DNA of 64,000 nucleotides from Fallopia convolvulus. Lineage: Eukaryota > Streptophyta > Magnoliopsida > Caryophyllales > Polygonaceae. The stretch spans positions 36,023,683 to 36,087,682 of the forward strand of contig OZ024737.1 in the NCBI GenBank assembly GCA_964016875.1. The letters are read 5' to 3'. The translations under genes and the position numbers were made by a program. The notes under the pieces are model-generated. The model saw only the letters and a list, made by a program, of their open reading frames with translations. It searched no databases and was not told where the DNA came from. Shown here in pieces: positions 1 through 10,866 of the stretch. Position 1 is the first letter of the stretch. Every line of letters begins with the position of its first letter.

Positions 1-2529
1 TTGGCTCTGGTTTTGTATTCTCTGGTTGTTATTATCCCTGTTAAAATTTTCTCTTGTTTATTGCATTGTGGTATCCATCTCTCTTGTCTGACTTTAGGGT
101 TTGCTGAGATTGAGATCTTGCTATATTGTTTGCATCTAGAGAGTGATCATTTAACATATGAAGTATCACTGAAACTTGGCTCTCGCTATTCTTTGAACCT
201 TACTCTGTTTCTTATCCTAGATCTTCGTTTTGAACTATTGAGATCTAAAGTTCCTATTACTTTTCTTGCTATTTTGACCCTCATTCTGTACATTATTCTT
301 ATCCTATTATCTTGTTCAAGCTTTGTGCAGGCTTGCTGTGTGCCCTCCTATCTTAGGAGTGGTATTGTTCAATTTTATGAGTATCCTTGGGGTTGTACTT
401 CCTTATTTGTACTGAATGTTCTTGATTTTTGCCGCCCTTACCTTTGGTGTTGGATGCCGCTGAGCTCAACTTGTTCAGGTTATGCCTTCATGACTTTTTC
501 TCTTCTTTTTTTGGTTATTTTTTCTTCTCTGGTATTTGTTCTTATCTCTGTCAAACTTTTCTCTGGGTTGCTGCATTATGGTTTTCATCTCTCTTTTCAG
601 ACCTTCTGGTTTGTAAGGATTGAGATCTTGCTATATTGCTTGCATCTAGAGAATGAAACATTACCTTTTGAAACATCACTGAAACTGGTCTCTCACTATT
701 TTTTGAACCTTAATATGATACTTATCTCAATTCTATATTTTGAACTGATGAGATCTATATTGCCTATTATTATAAAGCCTGTTTTGATCTCTACCCATCA
801 CAATATGCTTACCTTTTTATCTTTTTTAAGCTATATGCAGGTAATTTCTGTGCCCTCCTATTTTGGGAATGTTACCCTACATCTTATTGAGTTTGGTTTC
901 TTCAACTTAATAGCTAATGACAAAACTTGTGGACAATTAAGGATTCCAGGTTCTTTCTTCTCTATCTCTGTTATGCTAGATATCTGCAGCTTGTTTGCTT
1001 TGTCTGTGCTGATACAACTTCTATCATTTCATATTTCAGGTGAACTATCTGTTATAGATTTTGCTCATGTTCTTCTAATTCTCTTCTTGTTGATCTTATT
1101 ATCCTATTATTTTTTTATAACAATTTTATGCTTTTGGTATCTTCCTATGACTAGGTGTCATTTTGATTGGGCATTCTTACCTTTAATGCATAGATTTGCC
1201 CTTGGTTCCCCCTCCTTTTGGATTTGGCAGCATTTTCTCCTCTTCATTGAGGTGTTGTTGCCTCCTTTTTGGGGCTTGTGTTTGAGCCATGGGTTAATCT
1301 ATCTTGTTATCATGTCTGGTGTTTGGTGGCTTAGGCTCCTTTTCCTTCTTGGAAGAGTAGTAGCTTTTCCCCTTCTCCTTTCATGGTATAAAATCAAATT
1401 CAATGAGGATACTTGGGTGCTCTATCTTTGTGATAGACTCCCTCTGAGAATTGATTCTGTAACTGCCAATTTATGCCTGCCTTCTTCTTGTGGTGTTTCA
1501 TTTGTTAAAACTGCTCTTTATTATGTGATTAATTCATCTCTATGGTTAAAAAAGACTTCATGGTTCTACATTGCAAGGGTTGCTTCTTCTTGTCTACTTG
1601 AGTTTTATGAGTCATACTATCTGTTAAGTTGTGCATTTTATCAATACTATACCAAAATTTTCAATTTACTGTTCATCATGTCAAACCTCTTTATTTTATT
1701 ATTCTTTAATCTGTATCTTATGAATTCTTATTTTCATATTGTGTATATCTTTCCTACTAGCTTTCTCTGTTTAACCAGATTTTGTTTATCTGTATTTGTT
1801 CACATTGGTGTATCTTTTGAGTCAACTCTTTCCAATATTATTATAAGGCATAGAATATATAATATCTCTGTTTGCTTTCTTCTCTTCTTAGCAATCATTC
1901 CTCTTGCTACTTATATCATAAATGCTTCTGTGGATATCTTTCTTCTCATTTATGGTACAAGGACTTGTGTTACATTCATTAACTTCTTTCTGTACTTGTT
2001 ACTGGCTATTATCCTAGTCTACTTTTGTAGAATTACTGTTGACCTCTTTCCTAACCAATCATATCTGCTTACATTCAATTTTGTCAACTATTCCTCTGAG
2101 GTGATCTTTTTGGGTACTAATCTAAGATTCAATTTTAATGAATATTCTCTCTGTAGTGCTCTCTTTTGCACAATCATTTATCTAGCCCCCTATTCATTCA
2201 ATTCTTCTGCACAAATCTCTCTGCATTCCTTTTGCCAAAGAATATCTTTCTCTGTACTATGCTTATCTTACCATATACTTCAGTCTGTTACCTATTTCTC
2301 TACCTATATGGTTACTGTTAACCTCTCCTATATCCAATTACATTTGTTAGTTCTGAATTCACTAAGGCATGTCATTTATTATTACTTCTCTCCTACTAAC
2401 TACTGCCTCCTAGTTCTTCATCTTACTTCTCTATTTAAGAACTGCTTTGAGATCAATACTTCATACCATCCTCGAAATACAAAGCATCCTACTTACTTAC
2501 CTTCCCTTCCCTTGGTTACTCTGTCAACA
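1..2529 (+). other. Stop-free 5' region in frame with LINE ORF1
   Basis: Frame 1 has no stop codon from base 1 to the ATG at 2530 and continues through ORF1, so at least 843 codons precede the recognisable gag start. The conceptual product is very rich in Leu, Phe, Ser, Ile, Tyr and Cys and resembles no domain I know. The other two plus frames hold only short ORFs. It could be a 5' UTR/promoter whose openness matters for scanning, or a true hydrophobic N-terminal extension of ORF1. The upstream start is not visible. Confidence 0.6.
18..905 (+). repeat. Two in-frame copies of a 510-bp tandem repeat
   Basis: The segment starting near base 18 recurs near base 528. The anchor TGAGATCTTGCTATATTG begins at 111 and again at 621, a spacing of 510 bp (170 codons). 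Both copies read as IEILLYCLHLE, then SLKLxSxYxLNL and FELxRS. The copies have diverged clearly but both stay open. Repeated 5' monomers are known from mammalian L1 promoters; this may be an analogue. Confidence 0.75.
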
Positions 2530-4146
2530 ATGTCTGATACTATATCTTACCAAGATGCTTTGGTCAACTTCCCTGTTCTCAACTCTATGTCTGCTGGCAT
2601 GGAGGTTGATGGCCTTTTGGCATCTTCTTTCCCTAATGCTCATCTTCAGCCTCTTGGAACCAACCCACTCAAATCTCTAAGCCCTACTGGACCTCTTTCA
2701 GGTGGGGAGGCTCTGTCCCACATCTCTGATGAGGCTCCTGTCATTATCCCTGAGTATGACTTTGTCCCATCTAATGATATTCTCAATCCTGCCACCTTCA
2801 CTGCTTCTATTCCTCTCCCAAACCCAACATCCATTCCCTCTGTTAAGAAATACTTGCAAGAGTTGATGCATTTTTCCCTTTTGCTTAAGATGGTAGAAGA
2901 CCCTATTTCTACTACTCTGATCAATGGGAAGATGAAAGAGGTTTGGAAAGATTATGTGAAAGGTGAAGTTCAGTTTCAGGAGTTTGCAAACTTTTGGATC
3001 CTTTTTAAATTTTCAAATAAGGAAGCTAGAGATGCTGTTTGGAATAAAAGGCCATATCTTGTTCAGGGAAAACTTGTTGCTCTTCTTCCCTTTTATCCTG
3101 AGTTTAACCCTATATCTGATGAGGTGTTAAGAGCTGATATTTGGGCCCGCATCCCATCTTTACCTTATTACCTTTACACTCCTTCTGCCCTTGACCTTAT
3201 CCTGAGAGACAATCTTATTGGGCACTTTGTAAGGGTTGATGAAGCTTCTAATGCACAGAATAAGATGAAATTCTGTAGGGTTCTGGTTAATGTGGATATT
3301 ACTTCTCCTCTCAAGGGTAGTGTTAAAATTCAAACCCAAGTAAACACTGTGTTGACCCTTAAGGTGTGGTATGAGACTGTCTCTTCTGGGTGTGGTTGTT
3401 GTGGGGAGAGTACTCATTCCTTTGATGAGTGTCCTCTTAACAACATTCAGCCTAGAAGTTGCAAGCTTACTGTGCTTGATAATCCTGTTGAAGCTGAACT
3501 CATTAACCAAACATACAATAGGCTGCATGGGGATGTTTCCACTAGGCCTTTGGCTCAAAGAATCTCTAATGGTCCTACCTTTGTAAGGTCAAATGTTGTT
3601 GCTCCTCTGTTTGCTACAAACCAAGCTTCTGGTGGCCCTGTTGTGTCTGTTGGTGTGCCCTCTGTTGGGGTGAATCCTACTGACCTTATCCCTGTGCAGA
3701 CTTTGCCCCCTATTAACCCTCTTATAACTTTGGATTTCTATTCTTCAATGGATCCTTCTGTGTTCTCTGACCCTGTTGTGCTGATGAATGCTAGAGAGCA
3801 AGTTGCTTTGGCTCTTGCAAACCTGAATGCCCCGATCCCTGAGACTATGATGATCCCTCCCTACCTCTGTGCTTCTCCCTTGGTGACTGGTGGAATGATT
3901 ATGCCTAGTGCTTCTCATTCTGTTCCACAGCTTGCCTACTTGGGATTGACTGATATGGACCCTGGGGCTGAGTCTTCTAACACCCTCTTGAGAAACCAAA
4001 TGCATGCTGTTGACATTAGGTGTGCTGGAGAGAGCACCTCTGACTCCTCCAAACGTAAGGACAATGAAGTTGTCAAAGAATATGCTGAAGCCTCCTCTGT
4101 TGCCAAGAAGCCCAAGAAAACTAGAGGCAAAAAGCAAGCCACCTAA
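2530..4146 (+). CDS. LINE ORF1: DUF4283 / zinc-knuckle RNA-binding protein
   Basis: The ORF1 protein of plant L1 elements binds element RNA in the RNP. Starting at ATG 2530 (context CAACAATGT) it is 538 residues. A DUF4283-like domain spans roughly residues 100-280 (VWKDYVKGEV, FKFSNKEARDAVW, ADIWARIPSLP). It is followed by a CX2CX4HX4C zinc knuckle at 3391-3432 and a proline/valine-rich linker. A Lys/Arg-rich tail (KKPKKTRGKK) could be a nuclear localisation signal. The reading frame is open upstream as well, so the start is chosen from where recognisable ORF1 sequence begins. The stop TAA at 4144-4146 shares its last A with the next ORF's ATG. Confidence 0.85.
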   Translation: MSDTISYQDALVNFPVLNSMSAGMEVDGLLASSFPNAHLQPLGTNPLKSLSPTGPLSGGEALSHISDEAPVIIPEYDFVPSNDILNPATFTASIPLPNPTSIPSVKKYLQELMHFSLLLKMVEDPISTTLINGKMKEVWKDYVKGEVQFQEFANFWILFKFSNKEARDAVWNKRPYLVQGKLVALLPFYPEFNPISDEVLRADIWARIPSLPYYLYTPSALDLILRDNLIGHFVRVDEASNAQNKMKFCRVLVNVDITSPLKGSVKIQTQVNTVLTLKVWYETVSSGCGCCGESTHSFDECPLNNIQPRSCKLTVLDNPVEAELINQTYNRLHGDVSTRPLAQRISNGPTFVRSNVVAPLFATNQASGGPVVSVGVPSVGVNPTDLIPVQTLPPINPLITLDFYSSMDPSVFSDPVVLMNAREQVALALANLNAPIPETMMIPPYLCASPLVTGGMIMPSASHSVPQLAYLGLTDMDPGAESSNTLLRNQMHAVDIRCAGESTSDSSKRKDNEVVKEYAEASSVAKKPKKTRGKKQAT

Positions 4147-5273
4147 TGATTAGTGCCCCCCTTGTGATTGGTTCTGTTTTGTGTAAAATATCCTATGAAT
4201 CTGGCCTTCTTGTTGGTTTTATGTTCCACCTGTTTGTTGCACCTTTGCTATATTTCCTACCTTTCCCTTTCTGTTGTAACTTGCTGGGCCTAGGCTTCTT
4301 TATGTTGCCTCCTTTTGATAACTGTAATGCCCTGTGTAGTTCCTTCTGGCTGGATGTTTGCTATATCAATCTCCTATGTATAATATTATGCTTATTTGGT
4401 TTTTACTTCTGGTTGTCAACCTACACTTGGTTAACTTTTACTACATTTGGTTGTCACTATAGTTCTCTCTTTATTATTATGAATACCTTGTGTTATCTTT
4501 CTTGTTCTACTTTTTATCTTGTTCATTCTAGATGTATGTCTTATTGCACTCTTATTTTTTGGAATCTTTGTAGCCTTGTTACTTGGAGCTCCTCTCCAAG
4601 TATTTGTTGCTGTATCTGCCCCCTCTCTGTAATGTTGATATCTCCCTTTAGTGTGCCTTCGTATCATTGCAGCTTTGAGGTCTTGCTTGTTGCTGCCTAT
4701 TTAGTGCATATCTATACTAATAATATACCCTGGTTCATAGTCTCGTGCTGTACTTTAGTCAAATTTTGGATTGTTCCAACCTGCTTGTATTATGTTCCTA
4801 TTAATCCTAGCCATTATGTAGTTACTAATTTCACTCTATGTATAAGTTCTAATGCCTTATCTTCTGTTTTCCTAAATGTAACAACTTATTTTTTTAACAC
4901 TTTAAGGCTGTTCCTTTGTATTGTGCTCATTTACAGGTTGTGTTGTATTTGCTTCTTGGAGAAATGCAACATCAAACTCACTTACTTCCTTTTCAAGTTG
5001 TTCTTTATCCTTGTTTGGTCTCTTATAAATTTATGTATTTGTGGCCACTTAGTTCTTTATACTTTGTATTTATGGTGTATCAAGTTAATGTGGCTAAAAA
5101 ATCTGTATACCTTGTTTGGTTGTAATCTTTTAGGCTCTTCTTATTCTTTTTGGTATGGGTGGAAATTTGTAAACTTTTTAAATATCATTTCTCACTTATC
5201 TCTTTTGATTAATCATGATATGAATCTTACTTGCTTGCACTTTTGTTTCTCTTATAAACAAGGTTTTTTATGA
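4146..5273 (+). CDS. Extra hydrophobic ORF between LINE ORF1 and ORF2
   Basis: This 375-codon open frame lies exactly between ORF1 and ORF2. Its ATG overlaps the ORF1 stop (TAATG, 4144-4148) and its TGA overlaps the ORF2 ATG (ATGA, 5270-5273). The predicted product is dominated by Leu, Phe, Cys, Tyr, Ile and Trp with few charges, so it would look like a polytopic membrane protein with many cysteines (for example PSICCCICPLSVMLIS). I recognise no domain, and plant L1 elements as I know them have no such protein. It may be real, or it may be a stop-free spacer that lets ribosomes reach ORF2. Confidence 0.5.
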   Translation: MISAPLVIGSVLCKISYESGLLVGFMFHLFVAPLLYFLPFPFCCNLLGLGFFMLPPFDNCNALCSSFWLDVCYINLLCIILCLFGFYFWLSTYTWLTFTTFGCHYSSLFIIMNTLCYLSCSTFYLVHSRCMSYCTLIFWNLCSLVTWSSSPSICCCICPLSVMLISPFSVPSYHCSFEVLLVAAYLVHIYTNNIPWFIVSCCTLVKFWIVPTCLYYVPINPSHYVVTNFTLCISSNALSSVFLNVTTYFFNTLRLFLCIVLIYRLCCICFLEKCNIKLTYFLFKLFFILVWSLINLCICGHLVLYTLYLWCIKLMWLKNLYTLFGCNLLGSSYSFWYGWKFVNFLNIISHLSLLINHDMNLTCLHFCFSYKQGFL

Positions 5274-8206
5274 ATATAGGTTATTGGAACATTAGAGGGA
5301 TTCGTAGGCCTAACTTCTGGGAGGAAGTTGGGTTCATAAGAAAGGTTAATAAACTTAATTTTCTTTGCCTAGCGGAAACTAAAACTGACTCTGACCCTGT
5401 CATCTCTATTATTCGAAAATCTGGCTTTCATAGAGTAATTTCATCTCCATCTATTGGTACTAAAGGTGGGATTTGGTTACTTATTTCTGACAATATTGAA
5501 ACCCGAAAATGTGTTTTAGTGCATCAATCCGATAATCTTATTATTATGCAATATACCTATCGACAACATACTTTTTTATTGATATTTGTTTATGCCCCCT
5601 CTCGAGAAGAACACAAAGTCTCTTTCTGGAATTCAATCTCCGAAACTATTTATCGTTTCCAATTACCTTTCCTGTTAATGGGTGATCTTAATGAGATTTC
5701 ATCTCCCAACGATAAACTTGGAGGTTCTACTCCTGTTTTAAGCCGTTTCAATAGACTATTGAACTTCGCAAATGAGTTTGGACTTGTTGACTTAAAAACA
5801 ACTGGTTTTCCTTTCACTTGGAGAAAACGATCTGTTGCGTGGGATAATATTTTTGAAAAATTAGATCGTGTGTTATGTCATCAAACTTTGACTACTTTAT
5901 TTCCTTCGATTGTAGTGCATCATCATCCTGTTACTACCTCTGATCATTGTCTTATTACTTTCTCCCTTGGGACTGCAAATTTATTTCGGAAAATTCCGTT
6001 CCGTTTTGAAAATGCCTGGATGTCCGATTGTTCTTTCATCCCGCTTGTTTCTAAAGTATGGAGTTATCAGATGTCTGGTTCGTTTATGTTTCGTCTATCC
6101 ATGAAGTTAAATCTTTTAAAGAAATATTCGAAGGTATGGGCTAAACATCATACAAATAATAATTTTGAACAGTTAAAAATATCGGAAACACAGCTCCAAC
6201 ACCTACAATCAGATCTGTTACTTGATCCCTTAAACACTACTATTATTCTCCGGCTACAAGCACATTTAAATAAATATAACGCTTTGCTTGATTTCCAACA
6301 TAATTTTTGGAAGCAACGTGCTAAGGTCACTCACTTACAAAATGTAGATAAAAATACCAAATATTTTCAATCAATCACTAAAATTCGTTCGTATAAACAG
6401 AGAATTATTTCTTTTCAAACACATGAGGGTGTTGTTATCTTTGATCATTGTTTGATTTCGCACAGCATTACTGAAGAACTTAGTCATAGATTTTTAATTA
6501 ACCCTTCATGCTCTATTTTGTCAGGAGATCTTGATATTATTCCAAACTTAATTTCTACATCAGATAATGTTATGCTAATTAAATCTCCTTCGGCTGCTGA
6601 GATTAAATTTGCAACATTTGATCTTGCTCCGAATAAAACACCGGGACCGGATGGCTTTCCAGCAGATTTCTTCCAAAAATTTTGGAATATTGTGGGAAAT
6701 TCTGTAATTTTAGCAGTACAAGCTTTCTTCCATTCTGGTCAAATGCTTCATTCTATTAATAAATCTTTTGTTACCCTTATTCCTAAAATAGATGCCCCTC
6801 TAACTATTAACCATTTTCGTCCTATTAGCCTTTGTAACACCATTTATAAAATAATTACTAAAGTTTTAGCCAATCGTTTGGGAATGCTCCTTCCTTCTCT
6901 TATCCATCCACTTCAGGGGGCTTTTGTGAAAGGAAGACTTATCCAGGATAACATCTTTATAGCGCATGAAATTTTCCACTCTTTTCATAGAAAGAAAAAA
7001 GGAAAAAAGGGCTGGATGGCCATTAAATTAGATATGGAAAAAGCTTATGATAAAATTGATTGGAACTTTATCAAATTAATTCTTCTAAAATTTGGATTTC
7101 ATTCCAAATGGGTTAGTCTTATTATGACATGCATTTCTACTTCCTCTTCTTCTATTCTTGTTAATAAGGAACCTGGGGTCGAGTTCTTCCCTCAGTGTGG
7201 TATTAGACAGGGGGATCCAATTGCACCTTTTATCTTTGTTATTGCTATGGAATTTCTTGCGCGTACATTGCAATTGCAGTCTACTCTTGACTCCAAATAT
7301 GTTGGTATTCAATTAGTTAAAAATGGCACGTGTTTACCCTTTCTTAGTTTTGCGGATGATACTTTAATTTTTGCAAATGCTTCTCATACGAATATTAATT
7401 ATATTAAGAGTTTTTTAGATAACTTTTCGAGAATTTCGGGGCTTTCGATTAATTATCATAAGAGTAGCTTTCAAGTGTCAGAAAATATTCCGAGGGCGTC
7501 GGCTCTTTCTCTTGCTTCTGTGTTAAATATACAGAAAACTACGTCCATGGAAAAATATCTTGGAATTCCGATCCTTAAAGGGAGAGTACAAAATTCAATT
7601 TTTTTAGATTCTATTACTAAACTTAAAAGACAATTATCTCAATGGAAAGCAAATTCTATTTCTCAAGCTGGAAGAACTATCCTTATTCAATCTAATCTGC
7701 TTAGTCAAGTTAACTATCTAATGCAAAGTTTTCTTCTTCCTAAGGGAATCTTGGGTGATATAGATAAAGTAAATATATCTTTTTTTTGGAATAAATTTCA
7801 GCCAAATCATCATCCTCTTATTAACTGGGATAAGGTGTGTTCTCCTAAAGAAGTTGGGGGAATGGGTCTTCGTACTGATGAGAATAATAATTTGTCTCTT
7901 CAGATGAAACTTCTATGGAAAATTCTGTCCTCGCCCCATAATTATTGGGTTCGTATCATCTCGGAAAAATACCTTGGGTCTGAGTCGCTTTTCCAATATC
8001 AGAAGAAAAATTGTTCTTGGCAATTTGGAAGACTAATGAATCTTAGGAATTTATTTTCCAAAGGAATTTTGTGGAGTATTGGAAATGGCCAGACTGTTAA
8101 TTTTTGGACAGACCCTTGGCTCCCAAATATTGATTTATTTCAGTATTTTGATAATGAGAATATTAAACTAAAAGTATCTTCTTTTATAACATCGAATCAT
8201 TCCTGA
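5270..8206 (+). CDS. LINE ORF2: APE endonuclease and reverse transcriptase
   Basis: This is the ORF2 polyprotein for target-primed reverse transcription, with 978 codons before a premature TGA. The APE-like endonuclease occupies about residues 1-235: start MNIGYWNIRG, catalytic E in AETKT, D/N in MGDLNE, and the final D-H in TSDHCLI. The reverse transcriptase runs from about residue 470 to 780: HFRPISLCNTIYK, the finger motif KLDMEKAYDKIDW, GIRQGDPIAPF, and the catalytic FADD near residues 694-697 (about nt 7349). EN and RT look complete. The start is fixed by the EN N-terminus and the ATGA overlap with the preceding ORF. The frame stops at TGA 8204-8206 and stays homologous beyond it. Confidence 0.9.
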   Translation: MNIGYWNIRGIRRPNFWEEVGFIRKVNKLNFLCLAETKTDSDPVISIIRKSGFHRVISSPSIGTKGGIWLLISDNIETRKCVLVHQSDNLIIMQYTYRQHTFLLIFVYAPSREEHKVSFWNSISETIYRFQLPFLLMGDLNEISSPNDKLGGSTPVLSRFNRLLNFANEFGLVDLKTTGFPFTWRKRSVAWDNIFEKLDRVLCHQTLTTLFPSIVVHHHPVTTSDHCLITFSLGTANLFRKIPFRFENAWMSDCSFIPLVSKVWSYQMSGSFMFRLSMKLNLLKKYSKVWAKHHTNNNFEQLKISETQLQHLQSDLLLDPLNTTIILRLQAHLNKYNALLDFQHNFWKQRAKVTHLQNVDKNTKYFQSITKIRSYKQRIISFQTHEGVVIFDHCLISHSITEELSHRFLINPSCSILSGDLDIIPNLISTSDNVMLIKSPSAAEIKFATFDLAPNKTPGPDGFPADFFQKFWNIVGNSVILAVQAFFHSGQMLHSINKSFVTLIPKIDAPLTINHFRPISLCNTIYKIITKVLANRLGMLLPSLIHPLQGAFVKGRLIQDNIFIAHEIFHSFHRKKKGKKGWMAIKLDMEKAYDKIDWNFIKLILLKFGFHSKWVSLIMTCISTSSSSILVNKEPGVEFFPQCGIRQGDPIAPFIFVIAMEFLARTLQLQSTLDSKYVGIQLVKNGTCLPFLSFADDTLIFANASHTNINYIKSFLDNFSRISGLSINYHKSSFQVSENIPRASALSLASVLNIQKTTSMEKYLGIPILKGRVQNSIFLDSITKLKRQLSQWKANSISQAGRTILIQSNLLSQVNYLMQSFLLPKGILGDIDKVNISFFWNKFQPNHHPLINWDKVCSPKEVGGMGLRTDENNNLSLQMKLLWKILSSPHNYWVRIISEKYLGSESLFQYQKKNCSWQFGRLMNLRNLFSKGILWSIGNGQTVNFWTDPWLPNIDLFQYFDNENIKLKVSSFITSNHS

Positions 8207-9421
8207 GATTATGAGAAATTACATTTAATTTTGCCGGATTTTTTAGTTGATTTAATTTCAGATATTAGAATTCCCATTTCTCCTTCTTTGGATAGATTAG
8301 TTTGGCTTCCTTCTTCGGATGGCGATTTTACTGTAAACACAACATCTTCTATGCTTAACTCTTCCCACCACGATTTCTCTTTTGACTTTTCCTAGATTTG
8401 GAAATCTTCTCTTCCTCCCAAAATTAAAAATTTCATTTGGAAAGCTTGTGCAGATTGTCTCCCAACTACTGATCGACTTAATAGGTATTTTAATTGTGTT
8501 TTCAGTACTTGTTCCTTATGTGATTCGGAAGATGAAAGTTTGAATCATTTATTTTTTAAGTGTCCTTTTAGCCTTAATATGATCTCAAAGTTAGAGGGGC
8601 TACTAAATCTTACCTTCTATATTGCAAATACTGATAATTTTGTGGACAATTTATGGTCTACTTTAAAATCAAATAAGAATTGTAATGTGCTTTGTTTCTT
8701 ATGGTGGTTTATTTGGGGTCATAGAAATTTAAAAAATTTTAATCCAATCAAACTTATGACTATGCTTCCTCCATGTGATCTGGCTTTTTCGCAACATCTC
8801 CAATGGGTTTCCTCTCAGGCTTCTCCCGCTCGTAAAGTTAATTCTCGGCCTAAAAGGAAGAATAATTGTGTCTGGAAGAAACCACCTATTAACTCTTTAA
8901 AACTAAATTTCGATGCCTCTAAACGCTTGAATAATTCCACATATACAGGGTTCTTAATCCGTGATCATAATAGTAAAATCCTGTCCTTTGACAGAAAACA
9001 TGTTTCTTCTGTTTCTGTTCTACAGGCGGAGGCCCTTGCATTACTTGATGGTCTTAAATCTGCGGTCCTGTTAAACCCCTCTCGTCTGGTTATTGAGGGC
9101 GATAATTTAATTCTTATTAATTCTTTGAAGAACATTTGGAAAGTGCCTTGGGAAATACAATCTATTGTGAATGATATCCGTCATTTTGCTGCTTTTATTC
9201 CCTGTGTGGTGTTTTTTCATTGTTTCAGGGAGTGTAATTCGGCGGCGGATTTTATCGCCAGAAGGTGTTTAGTTTTGGCTGATCTCAGTTTTGCTATTTT
9301 TCATTTTTTTCCTGGATCGCTGTTTGATCCTTTAGATTCTTCTAGTTTGAATGTGTGGATTCAGACTCATCCTCTGTTATTTGACTTTCTAAAGATCATC
9401 CGTTGTGATGATTTAGGGTAG
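8207..9421 (+). pseudogene. LINE ORF2 C-terminal part: zinc-binding domain and RNase H, after nonsense codons
   Basis: The same frame as ORF2 continues after TGA 8204 and is broken again by TAG 8393-8395, then stays open to TAG 9419-9421. Between the stops and after them it encodes the reverse-transcriptase zinc-binding region (FIWKACADC, then CSLCDSEDESLNHLFFKC). From about 8900 follows a plant-type RNase H with all four acidic residues: D in NFDAS, E in LQAEAL, D in IEGDN, D in SAADFIA. Both stops fall where family members usually have Trp, so both look like TGG to TGA/TAG changes. An internal ATG at 8540 opens the last 293 codons. Confidence 0.85.
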
Positions 9422-9492
9422 CCCTGTATTGTACGGGTATCCTAGTGTTGGCTATGTAATGAGCTAGTAGCTCATTTCTTCAAAAAAAAAAA
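9422..9492 (+). other. LINE 3' UTR and poly(A) tail
   Basis: Seventy bases of unique 3' UTR end in 11 A at 9482-9492, the usual L1-type end. No separate polyadenylation hexamer is obvious. Confidence 0.75.
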
Positions 9493-10866
9493 GCTATTTT
9501 GATTATGTGGATTTGACTTCATCATTATATCCACATATCGAACTAATTTATCATTATATTAGTATTCTAAAAAGATTTTGATGACGTTAAGGTATATTGA
9601 GCTTACGACTTTTCCCCCCCCTCAATACATAAGGAGTTTAAAACCTTGTTATGATAAGGCATTAGTTTTATGAAAGTATACAGGGCTGAAATTTTGCCAA
9701 ATTTTACTTTTGGCCAACTTGGCTTGTTTATATGTTATTCCATTGTCAATAATATTTTAAATAAGATAATTATAAAAATAAAACTTTTCGCATACGAAAA
9801 AAACATCCTCTCTTTTTAATGTTCTATTTTCACACATTTTTGTGGGCAAGAATTTATCTTTAATCACTTAAGCCAGTCTGCATTGTACATATTCTACGCC
9901 TACATACCCAAAAGGTATCATTAAAAAGAGTTTAAAACTTGTACACGAATGGCACAAGCCTATCAGAATAATTCTATTATTATGAACAAGAAATTTAAAT
10001 TTTTAAAAAGGTTTTACAGCCAGTTAAAAATGTACGTATATAAAATAATTCTAGATATAATTTTTAAATTTGAGTTAATGTTAAGATATAATTCTATATA
10101 TAATTTTATGAAATCTACTACAATTTTTTTTTTATGGTTCACATAGGACTATAGGACTATAAGAGACAGCCATTACAATAGAGAGGAGTATTCAAACTCA
10201 CGACTTAATGAACATGTACCTACGTAATCACCTAGCAACTAGAAGGGTGAGAGTGTGAGACCTGACCTGAAATATACTACAATTTGATAGATAGCCAGAA
10301 AATAATACTCTTATTATTTTTTTTGTAGTGAACAATATAATCCGTATTACATGAAGTTTAAGGGCATGTAAAAGGTAACATCTTTGATATTCATGATAAA
10401 GTTTTTTTTATTTTAAATATTATTTATTGAAAAAGTGTTAATTAAATGTACATGTAAAAGGTAACATCTTTTCTCCTTAGCTCTGTATAGTAAACATAAA
10501 TCATAACTTTATCGTATCTCATTCGATGGAAGCACTTAGCTAGGCTACTTGTTAAAATAATACCGTGGATGAATGAGATTATGATATTGTTATGAATCCA
10601 TGTTACTTTACAAATGTGCATGGCTTAAAATGCCAACCATATATATTAATTTAATTTTACTATATGCATGTGTTACATTTACATTTCTAAAACCGATAAT
10701 AAACTCTCTAGCTAGAGAGAGATACACAGTTGAGGATAAACTCTCTTCAGAGTTACCCGATCATATATTCATATACACTAGCTTGATGATAATACAACTG
10801 ATAATTAATAAGACTATTATATTATAAACTATAACACTGAGAAATATTAATTTTGTAACTAATTAA
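9493..10866. other. Intergenic AT-rich DNA
   Basis: I see no gene here. There is a short direct repeat (CATGTAAAAGGTAACATCTTT near 10365 and near 10451). The second copy is fused to a 25-bp echo of the neighbouring gene's last exon (10468-10492). The small ORFs at 9949-10146 and 10600-10827 have AT-driven compositions and no recognisable content. Confidence 0.5.

Larger units (their letters stand above)
1..9492 (+). mobile_element. L1-type plant LINE, 5' end cut by window
   Basis: This is a non-LTR retrotransposon. In order it has an open T-rich 5' region, ORF1 with DUF4283-like sequence and a zinc knuckle, an extra hydrophobic ORF, and ORF2 with APE endonuclease, reverse transcriptase, zinc-binding and RNase H domains. 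A short 3' UTR ends in 11 A residues at 9482-9492. The 5' end and its target-site duplication lie outside the window. ORF2 carries two nonsense codons (8204 and 8393), so this copy is probably not autonomous, although ORF1, EN and RT are intact. Confidence 0.93.

Noticed and set aside
429..623. Short plus ORF in another frame inside the LINE 5' region
   Set aside because: Shadow of the long open frame; no recognisable content.
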